Shown here piece by piece: positions 1 to 5,424 of a stretch of 5,424 nucleotides of DNA; position 1 is the first letter of the stretch, and each line of letters begins with the position of its first letter. The notes beneath the pieces are model-generated. The model worked only from the letters and a program-made list of their open reading frames with translations. It made no database searches and was not told the DNA's origin. Source of the DNA: Methanobacteriota archaeon (lineage in GTDB: Archaea; Thermoplasmatota; Poseidoniia; Poseidoniales; Poseidoniaceae); NCBI GenBank assembly GCA_002706615.1, contig PALS01000028.1, forward strand, positions 36,185-41,608, read 5' to 3'. The translations under genes were made by a program, and so were the position numbers.

Positions 1-1218
1 GCAGAAGATGCAACATGGGTTGCACGATTCCAGGGTGGAAATAATGCTGGACATACTGTAGTGTTAGGCGAGAGGGTACTAAAGTTTCACCTATTGCCAT
101 CTGGAATTACTCGTGAAGACTGTGGATTAGTTCTAGGAGATGGCATGGTAATCGACCCATGGGTTTTGGATAAGGAACTCAATGATTGGGTTGAAGGAGG
201 GGGAGTTGATCCATCAGGAAATAGGCTATTTATCTCCAGTCGCGCTCACATTATCCTACCATTCCACCGTTACCTCGATGGATTGGACAAGAAGATTGGA
301 ACCACGGGAAGAGGAATCGGTCCGACTTATGCTGACAAAATAAACCGCGTTGGTTTGAGATTTGCTGATTTAGAATATGCGGATACCACTTCTATGGCTG
401 AAAGACAGAACGCTGCCTTAGAAGCTGCTGGTTGCGAGCAGCGAGTTTCTTCTAGCGAACTAGATGAAGAGATCGCTTGGATTAAGAATCGCTTTGCTTC
501 TGCCATAACAGAAACCGGCATTCTTCTCGACAATGCATTGAAGTTGGGAGAATCAATAATTCTCGAAGGTGCGCAAGGATGTTTGCTTGATATCGATCAA
601 GGGACATTTCCATATGTAACCTCTTCAGTAACTTCGAGAGGTAATTCAACTCATGGTGCAGGAATTCATCCAGGGCATGTCGACAGAGTTATCGGTATTA
701 CAAAGGCCTACATCACAAGGGTTGGCAATGGACATATGCCTACAGAGTTATTCGATGAAGACGGTGACCATCTAGGCAGTGTAGGTCATGAGTTTGGAAC
801 AACAACCGGTCGTAAACGCCGCTGTGGTTGGTTTGATGCTGTTGTAATGCGTCATGCAAATCGAATAAACGGTTTTACCGACCTCGCATTGACTAAATTA
901 GATGTTTTAGGTGGTCTTGAAGAAATCAAGATCTGTGTTGGTTACAAGATTGGCGATAAAGAAGTCAATGAAATGCCACCTTCTGCAATAGCACTTGAGG
1001 ACTGTGAACCAATTTATGTTACAATGCCGGGCTTCCCATTATTCTCTCCTGAAGAATGGCTTGGTATCGCACACAAATGTAATGATGAAGGTCTAGGATT
1101 CAAAGGACTACCATCTGCAGCACAACACTATATCGAGAAATTAGAATCACTGTTAGGCATACCAGTAAGTTCAGTAGGAATTGGTCCTGACCGTGATGCA
1201 ACCGTTGACCGCGTGTGA
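1..1218 (+). CDS. purA: Adenylosuccinate synthase, 5'-truncated by window edge
   Basis: This cytoplasmic enzyme joins IMP and aspartate using GTP to make adenylosuccinate, the first committed step from IMP to AMP. The frame is open from base 1, so the gene starts upstream; a GTG at 61 is internal, because the family motif QGGNNAGHT (31-57, with the catalytic histidine at codon 18) lies before it. By comparison with E. coli PurA, about 24 residues are missing, including the GDEGKGK P-loop and the catalytic aspartate. Visible motifs are IGTTGRGIGPT (295-327), EGAQGCLLDIDQGT followed by PYVTSS (565-627), the arginine-rich TTGRKRRCGW (802-831), the guanine-recognition LTKLDVL (889-909) and a GPDR near the C-terminus (1183-1194). 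The 405 residues seen plus the missing part give the usual long-form length of about 430. The loop after PYVTSS differs from the common NTTAGG form (see findings). The gene is intact to its TGA stop, 36 bases before a tRNA gene on the same strand. Family assignment is very secure. Confidence 0.97.
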   Translation, partial: AEDATWVARFQGGNNAGHTVVLGERVLKFHLLPSGITREDCGLVLGDGMVIDPWVLDKELNDWVEGGGVDPSGNRLFISSRAHIILPFHRYLDGLDKKIGTTGRGIGPTYADKINRVGLRFADLEYADTTSMAERQNAALEAAGCEQRVSSSELDEEIAWIKNRFASAITETGILLDNALKLGESIILEGAQGCLLDIDQGTFPYVTSSVTSRGNSTHGAGIHPGHVDRVIGITKAYITRVGNGHMPTELFDEDGDHLGSVGHEFGTTTGRKRRCGWFDAVVMRHANRINGFTDLALTKLDVLGGLEEIKICVGYKIGDKEVNEMPPSAIALEDCEPIYVTMPGFPLFSPEEWLGIAHKCNDEGLGFKGLPSAAQHYIEKLESLLGIPVSSVGIGPDRDATVDRV

Positions 1219-1254
1219 ATCCTCAAAAAGGAGAAGCCATCCGGCATACTTGTA

Positions 1255-1330
1255 GGGCGCTTAGCTCAGTTGGAAGAGTGCTTGGTTTGCAACCAAGATG
1301 CCGGGGGTTCAAATCCCCCAGCGTCCACCA
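1255..1330 (+). tRNA. tRNA-Ala (anticodon UGC)
   Basis: A complete 76-base cloverleaf can be folded by eye. The acceptor stem is 1255-1261 with 1320-1326, the D stem 1264-1267 with 1276-1279, the anticodon stem 1281-1285 with 1293-1297 and the T stem GGGGG/CCCCC 1303-1307 with 1315-1319. The anticodon loop TTTGCAA places TGC at 1288-1290, which reads GCA alanine codons. The third acceptor pair is G1257-T1324, the G3-U70 wobble that alanyl-tRNA synthetase recognises, followed by discriminator A1327. CCA (1328-1330) is encoded in the DNA. The variable loop is short and there is no intron. The T loop TTCAAAT with its flanking C's is common in archaeal tRNAs but also occurs in bacteria. I saw no clear separate promoter in the 36 bases after purA, so readthrough from purA or an unrecognised promoter are both possible. 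Confidence 0.97.
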
Positions 1331-1412
1331 TTTGGAAGTCTAATTGTGGTTTACCAATGGTTGTTTCATTCACTTCAAAAGGGGTTAATGTCATGTGGAG
1401 TAAATAGTTGCG

Positions 1413-2468
1413 ATGCATGTGAGCAGTACTGAATCAGAGACTTTCTTCTACGTAGAAGTATTTGTTTTGCTACTTGTTTTATTGTCCACTTTTGCACTCG
1501 GTTATGAATTTGAAGAAGAAACCGATGAAGAGTATGAGGTCTCTCATATTTCTGGTAGTATCGAATTGACTACTCGCTCTGGAATGGATTCCTTAGGACT
1601 TGATGATTTCAAGTTAGGAGCGATTGCAAGTATCGAGATGGATTCTCATTCTATTCATAGCACTGATTGTGCATCCTGTACAAACAATCCTACTGGGATA
1701 CAGATGACCGGGGATGTGACAATAACAAATCTAGAGAGGATTATTGGAGGGGGGACCGGTCGTGTTGAAGGTAAATTGGATGTTATCCACTTACGTGAAT
1801 ATCAGTCTTCAGATATGGTTTCAAAAGAGTGGCTGACCATTGATTGGGATGCTGCTGACCATTCCTCACAATGGGATATTTTCATAATTCATGATCCTCC
1901 AAGATGGATTCCAGAAGGTAGAGATAAAGCGACATTCATCACAATAGATGATTTCAAACAAAGTCGTACTGGACCATGGCTATTGGTAGATTCACTTATG
2001 GAGAATGCACTGAATGTCCGTGGCTGTTTGCCAGATAGTTTCAACTGTGATGGTACTAATCGCCAAGAAATAAATCTAACATCTCATTTGACATTAGTCA
2101 CACCTTCTATTGAAATTGACCATCCAAAAGAATGGAGTCTAATCAGCGTCGAGCCAACTACTAATGAGACTCCAAGCAAATCAGAAGGTCTTAGGGAATT
2201 ATTCAATTTAGGCACTGAAACAACTTCATCAGAGACTTACTGTCCTTCATCTCTTGAAGCGATGGAATCTGCTAGTTCTTGGCAATCAAATAGTTCTGGA
2301 GGAGTTGTAATCTCGCCTATGGGTATTTGGCTTGATGCACTAGGACTACCTAGTGGCAAATTCGTAGCAGATAAGGGAGTTTGGAGCGAGGTTGATTACG
2401 AATCTTCTAGTTGCGCATCATTGACAAATGAGGATGGAGTGCTACTTTTAGGAATCAATCTATCGTAA
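1413..2468 (+). CDS. Acidic single-pass membrane-anchored or secreted protein, unknown family
   Basis: I do not recognise this 351-residue protein. Residues 12-30 form one strongly hydrophobic segment (VFVLLLVLLSTFALG), most likely a signal anchor or uncleaved signal. The residues before it carry no lysine or arginine and include E7, E9 and E15. A very acidic stretch follows at 32-40. The remaining 310 or so residues have no further membrane span and are probably outside the cell. Six cysteines, C86 and C89 (a CASC pair), C205, C212, C277 and C334, could form three disulfides. Several N-x-S/T sequons occur, including NLTS, NETP and NSSG. The middle (about residues 105-190) looks beta-rich and aromatic, with a HDPPRWIPEG segment. 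An in-frame TAA at 1401-1403 bounds the start. ATG 1413 is the first start after it; GTG 1419 is a possible alternative. A GGAG at 1397-1400 is 12 bases away, rather far for a Shine-Dalgarno site. The larger secreted protein begins 68 bases after the stop. Coding status is well supported; function is unknown. Confidence 0.85.
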   Translation: MHVSSTESETFFYVEVFVLLLVLLSTFALGYEFEEETDEEYEVSHISGSIELTTRSGMDSLGLDDFKLGAIASIEMDSHSIHSTDCASCTNNPTGIQMTGDVTITNLERIIGGGTGRVEGKLDVIHLREYQSSDMVSKEWLTIDWDAADHSSQWDIFIIHDPPRWIPEGRDKATFITIDDFKQSRTGPWLLVDSLMENALNVRGCLPDSFNCDGTNRQEINLTSHLTLVTPSIEIDHPKEWSLISVEPTTNETPSKSEGLRELFNLGTETTSSETYCPSSLEAMESASSWQSNSSGGVVISPMGIWLDALGLPSGKFVADKGVWSEVDYESSSCASLTNEDGVLLLGINLS

Positions 2469-2480
2469 TTATTTACTATG

Positions 2481-2515
2481 TTTAAGATAGAATCTAAAAC
2501 CAACACAAATACATA
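2481..2515 (+). promoter_or_regulatory. Candidate archaeal TATA elements before the large secreted-protein gene
   Basis: Two AT-rich elements lie in the 68-base gap before ATG 2537. AAATACATA at 2507-2515 is centred about 26 bases before the start codon, where a TATA box would sit for a leaderless transcript. TTTAAGATA at 2481-2489 would instead give a 5' leader of about 25 bases. No well-placed Shine-Dalgarno sequence precedes the ATG; the nearest candidate, AGGTG at 2515-2519, is 17 bases away. Leaderless initiation from the nearer box therefore seems the simpler reading. This rests on position and base composition only, and AT-rich gaps produce such matches by chance. Confidence 0.3.
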
Positions 2516-2536
2516 GGTGCACTACCACGTCTAAAC

Positions 2537-2602
2537 ATGAAGCGCTCTGCATATCTAATAGTGATTTTACTGACCTGCATGACCCTACAACCTGCAATTG
2601 CT
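2537..2602 (+). other. Signal peptide of the large secreted protein
   Basis: Residues 1-22 have a short basic start (K2, R3), a hydrophobic core (residues 5-17, with the run YLIVILL) and an AIA cleavage motif at residues 20-22; A25-A26 is a second possible site. No twin arginine is present, so Sec export is expected. C14 follows LLT, which lacks the small residue (G, A or S) normally found just before a lipobox cysteine, and it sits inside the hydrophobic core, so lipoprotein processing is unlikely. Confidence 0.85.
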
Positions 2603-5424
2603 ACAATCGCTGCTCCTAATGATAGTGAAACTAATGGTAATTCTGTATCCGTATTAAGCATTGATGGATTTGTAACTACCAAGTTTGCAAGTGTCGGCTC
2701 CGAAGTTGATATTCAAGCATATACAATGGGACACACAAGCAATACATTTGTCAGTGCTGACATCGTAAAATATGATATTGACCCACTCGATTCTGCAATA
2801 GGAACTGCATTCCCTGGAGAAGGGCAATTCGTAGATAGAGTTGTACTTGTGTCCACAGGTGCGCATGAAGATGATTCAAGCATTATGACCTGGCAAGGCT
2901 CATACACAATACCAGTTTCAGCAATGGGTGGTACATATGGCGCCAGAATCTTCGCAGAAGATGGGGCAAGATATGCGTTAGATGATCCTACACAATTAAG
3001 AGAGGTATTCCGCGGAGAATTCGAAAAGGTACTGCAAGCAGTAGATACCGCTTGGGATTCTGCAAATCCACTTTCCTTGATTGCTGATGAGTTCTATGAA
3101 CTAGAAACAAAAGGTACCTCCAATGGTGGATGGTCTAATTTCGTAGCAGTAGCAACCGAAGGCGGAGGTGCTGGAGGAAGTCAACAGTTGTGGAACAGCA
3201 TGCTAAATGCTGGACACACACAATACAATATGTCTGAAGGAGCAAACTTCCTTGAGTCATTGATGGTAATGCTAGATTCAGACGATGCTGATGCAGGAAT
3301 CACATTCATAACCGGATTGATGTTGTACCTTCACAATATTCCAATTCCTCGTACAATGTATCAATTTGAGGATTTAGCAGAATATATTCAAACATATGAC
3401 CCAATTGAAAACTTCACACGCTTTGAAGGAACTGACCAGTTCGAAGCAGCTTACAATGGCCTAGTAGGAAGTAACCAATGGACTGCAATGGAAGAGGCAA
3501 TCGACAATCTTGCAAACAATGTCAAGCCATTCGAGTCAGCACAGACAATAATGCACAACATCGCTTTACTTGCAGTTTCTGATCATCCACAAGCAATAAT
3601 CGACGGGCTAACTGCCTTTGCTGAGCCATTATTTGAAGGTGATTTTGACAATATGACTCCATTCCAACAATTTGTCCTCAGGTTTGCTGAGATGGCAGGA
3701 GTGATCTCTGAAACCGACATTCAAGACCTTGATGGAGACGATATTCCAGATGTCATACGCTTCCAATACGAATACTTACTAGATACTCAAGAAGGGCAAG
3801 CATGGACCTTAAAGATGCAGACAGATGCACCTTGGGTCAATGATGCATTTGATGATTTCAATACTCTACCAGAAGATATTTTGGAGATTGTAATCGATTC
3901 AACTGAAAATCCAGTATGGGAGCAAACTGGAGAAGTCTTAGCAGATTTTGGTTCTTGGATGAGTAATGCTACTAGAGGATACATGGATTCAGAATGGCCA
4001 ACCTATGATGAAGATTCTGAAGACGAAGATGAGGATAATGGTGATTCAAATGAGCCAGAACCTGTAATTTTCGATGAACTATATCCAATGCAAACCATGG
4101 ATTATGATTCGCACTTATTGGAGGTGGGAATCAGACTTTGGTTTGATACTGGTGGAGATTGTGAGGGAGTAACACAACGCTCTGAGGAAGAATGGAATGA
4201 TGAAGAATTTAGCATCTCAATGACCAATGATAGAGGATACCAAGTCAGCACTGACCTAATCAAGAAATATCAATGGGAAAATGAATATGTTGGGGTGTTA
4301 TTGGCTCCTGAACTAGAGAGTACTAGTTGGACATTGTCACAACCGCTTGAGGATTACGATAGTTGTGAAATATCATATGCACGAATCGAAGTTGAAAGGT
4401 CACTAAGATCATCGATGCTTGAATCAATGATTATTGAAAATAATGATGAAGTGTTCATGGTTTCTGCTCTAGGAGTGTTAGTCGAGCAAGATGAAATTTC
4501 TCAACTAGGAAGTTCGATTACAGTTACTTCACAAACATATGATTCAGCAGGAGTCTTTGCTGATGCAGAAGCAGATATTGCAATACTTCGTATATCGCCG
4601 CAATTAGGTGAATCTGCCGTTGAGAGTCTTTCTCCTGAAGGTGAACATGATTTGATGGTAAACTATCCTGATACACTTGAAGGAACCTATACCGGCCAAG
4701 ACTTAGATGGTGATATGACCATTGAGATTATGTCTATGGGAGAATATTATGATGATGATTATGATAGAAATCATCCGCAATCATATGAATTTGAAACAAT
4801 TGAGTTGACATCCAATGGGGCAACTTGGGATGCTAGTAATTACCTTCCAAACCAAAGAGGGGTTGTTGATCTAGTAATTTCAGGTAGTACCTCTGGGGGC
4901 ATTGAGTTTACAGAAATGAGACAAATGCCTCTACCTGGAAGTCTCGGTTGCACTGATACTCAAGGAAGTGCAGGTGGCGACTATGTCAATGTTGGATACA
5001 ATTATCGTTCATTTGAAGCAGATGATGATGTAAGGTTTTACAAGCCTGATCTAGATAGTGTTAGAGTTGCATGGGGCGATGGCCAAGAGACTAATTATAC
5101 AGTAAATGACTGGGAAGAGGACCCTAGCGGATGGGATGGACATAGTTATGCTAATTCTGGAGAGTATCACATTGAACTTGAGTACAAAGATGTAGATGGC
5201 ATGACACATACCGACAGCCTAAGGTACGACACCGACCAAGGATTCTGGGAAGAAGACCCTGAATCTGAAGAAGGCGGATATTGGACCGATTGGAAAGGAG
5301 GAAGTGATTGTTGGCTAGAGAGCGAAGAAAACAACCGACCAACTCCAGAAATAATTGATAATTTCATTACAGGAGGCCCTGTTGAAGTAATTACTGAACA
5401 AGTAATGGACGTAGATGAAAATGG
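2537..5424 (+). CDS. Large multidomain secreted protein with Ig-like and PKD-like domains, 3'-truncated
   Basis: The frame is open from ATG 2537 to the last base: 962 codons with no stop, the C-terminus lying outside the window. It is the only possible start, because TAA at 2495-2497 is in frame and no other ATG, GTG or TTG lies between, and a signal peptide follows directly. Residues 1-22 are a classical signal peptide. Residues 36-143 look like a beta-sandwich Ig-like domain ending in a TWQGSYTIP...GGTYGARIFAEDG pattern. Residues 146-490 are rich in predicted helix and contain a calcium-loop motif, DLDGDDIPD, at 397-405. An acidic linker (491-508) separates this from a beta-rich second half with another acid/tyrosine patch (736-743) and a PKD-like domain (838-897). 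Apart from C14 in the signal there are four cysteines, C542, C610, C805 and C925, possibly two disulfides. Composition is strongly acidic. The role is unknown; a cell-surface or extracellular adhesive, binding or degradative protein is possible, and no catalytic motif was recognised. The missing end may hold a membrane anchor or sorting signal. Confidence 0.93.
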   Translation, partial: MKRSAYLIVILLTCMTLQPAIATIAAPNDSETNGNSVSVLSIDGFVTTKFASVGSEVDIQAYTMGHTSNTFVSADIVKYDIDPLDSAIGTAFPGEGQFVDRVVLVSTGAHEDDSSIMTWQGSYTIPVSAMGGTYGARIFAEDGARYALDDPTQLREVFRGEFEKVLQAVDTAWDSANPLSLIADEFYELETKGTSNGGWSNFVAVATEGGGAGGSQQLWNSMLNAGHTQYNMSEGANFLESLMVMLDSDDADAGITFITGLMLYLHNIPIPRTMYQFEDLAEYIQTYDPIENFTRFEGTDQFEAAYNGLVGSNQWTAMEEAIDNLANNVKPFESAQTIMHNIALLAVSDHPQAIIDGLTAFAEPLFEGDFDNMTPFQQFVLRFAEMAGVISETDIQDLDGDDIPDVIRFQYEYLLDTQEGQAWTLKMQTDAPWVNDAFDDFNTLPEDILEIVIDSTENPVWEQTGEVLADFGSWMSNATRGYMDSEWPTYDEDSEDEDEDNGDSNEPEPVIFDELYPMQTMDYDSHLLEVGIRLWFDTGGDCEGVTQRSEEEWNDEEFSISMTNDRGYQVSTDLIKKYQWENEYVGVLLAPELESTSWTLSQPLEDYDSCEISYARIEVERSLRSSMLESMIIENNDEVFMVSALGVLVEQDEISQLGSSITVTSQTYDSAGVFADAEADIAILRISPQLGESAVESLSPEGEHDLMVNYPDTLEGTYTGQDLDGDMTIEIMSMGEYYDDDYDRNHPQSYEFETIELTSNGATWDASNYLPNQRGVVDLVISGSTSGGIEFTEMRQMPLPGSLGCTDTQGSAGGDYVNVGYNYRSFEADDDVRFYKPDLDSVRVAWGDGQETNYTVNDWEEDPSGWDGHSYANSGEYHIELEYKDVDGMTHTDSLRYDTDQGFWEEDPESEEGGYWTDWKGGSDCWLESEENNRPTPEIIDNFITGGPVEVITEQVMDVDEN
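3725..3751 (+). other. Calcium-binding-type loop motif (DLDGDDIPD)
   Basis: Residues 397-405 read D-L-D-G-D-D-I-P-D, matching the DxDGDxxPD loop seen in thrombospondin type-3-like and EF-hand-like repeats of extracellular proteins. Aspartates at loop positions 1, 3, 5 and 9 are present. Only one copy was found here, whereas such loops usually come in series. It lies within the helix-rich part of the protein, between helical segments, so it may brace the fold. Calcium binding is inferred from the family pattern only. Confidence 0.55.
5048..5227 (+). other. PKD-like domain of the large secreted protein
   Basis: Residues 838-897 carry the two hallmarks of PKD (polycystic kidney disease) Ig-like domains in the right order. 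A WGDG turn occurs at 846-849, and HSYANSGEYHIELEYKDVDG starts at H869, resembling the family's HxYxxxGxYxVxLxVxDxxG strands. These domains occur in archaeal surface-layer proteins and in secreted bacterial enzymes, where they serve as spacers or bind protein or polysaccharide. The insert between the two hallmarks is short and contains W859 and W867. The assignment is by eye. Confidence 0.7.

Noticed and set aside
327..533. Minus-strand open frame of 68 codons inside purA
   Set aside because: It overlaps the conserved purA coding sequence, and its product shows no recognisable domain; it is a shadow frame.
1220..1232. Small inverted repeat TCCT-caaaa-AGGA just after the purA stop, as a terminator
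   Set aside because: The stem is only four pairs and no T-run follows; a tRNA on the same strand begins shortly afterwards.
1303..1330. tRNA 3' end as an attachment site for an integrated element
   Set aside because: I found no second copy of the tRNA 3' end in the window and no integrase gene; the downstream genes look like ordinary cell-surface genes.
1338..1390. Short hairpins such as TGG-TTTA-CCA in the gap after the tRNA, as a regulatory RNA
   Set aside because: Stems are three pairs or fewer and would arise by chance; no conserved RNA motif was recognised.
2576..2578. C14 of the large secreted protein as a lipoprotein cysteine
   Set aside because: The preceding residue is threonine, not glycine, alanine or serine, and the cysteine is inside the hydrophobic core; a standard AIA cleavage site follows.
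2494..2907. Three overlapping minus-strand open frames of 62-70 codons
   Set aside because: They overlap each other and lie mainly opposite the signal peptide and Ig-like domain of the large secreted protein, whose frame is far better supported.
4001..4060. GAT/GAA-rich stretch as a DNA repeat or microsatellite
   Set aside because: It is not a regular repeat; it encodes an irregular acidic linker (residues 491-508) within an intact frame.
5151..5367. Two overlapping minus-strand open frames of 63 and 66 codons
   Set aside because: They lie opposite the PKD-like region and the sequence just after it; their serine- and leucine-rich products are typical of the antisense of acidic coding sequence.

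Overview
The window reads left to right on the + strand: the 3' part of an adenylosuccinate synthase gene (purA), a tRNA-Ala gene, a 351-residue single-pass membrane or secreted protein of unknown family, and the first 962 codons of a very large secreted protein that runs off the right edge. All genes face the same way. I saw no convincing minus-strand gene, insertion sequence, CRISPR array, phage gene or recombination site.

Organism (inference, moderate confidence): the composition is fairly AT-rich. The two downstream genes have no well-placed Shine-Dalgarno sequence, and an AT-rich TATA-like element sits about 25 bases before one start codon, as in leaderless archaeal transcripts. The tRNA encodes its CCA end and has an archaeal-looking T arm. 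The exported proteins are very acidic and carry PKD-like and DxDGDxxPD-type calcium-loop motifs. Together these fit a free-living marine planktonic archaeon such as Marine Group II (Poseidoniales, Thermoplasmatota), but a bacterium cannot be excluded. PurA is the long form (about 430 residues when complete), not the short form of about 340 residues found in some archaea.

Region 1 (1-1330) is housekeeping: purine biosynthesis and a tRNA-Ala(UGC) with the G3-U70 identity pair. Region 2 (1413-5424) encodes two exported proteins in tandem, 68 bases apart. The first has an N-terminal hydrophobic anchor and a cysteine-containing extracytoplasmic domain. The second has a cleavable signal peptide, an Ig-like N-terminal domain, a long predicted helical region, a calcium-loop motif, an acidic linker, further beta-rich segments and a PKD-like domain. 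They may work together at the cell surface, but only their proximity and shared export support this.

No stretch over 300 bases lacks a gene. The gaps are 36 bases (purA to tRNA), 82 bases (tRNA to the membrane protein) and 68 bases (between the exported proteins). The most interesting content is the large multidomain exported protein and its unrecognised neighbour; I do not see a defined new system such as a defence island or novel mobile element.
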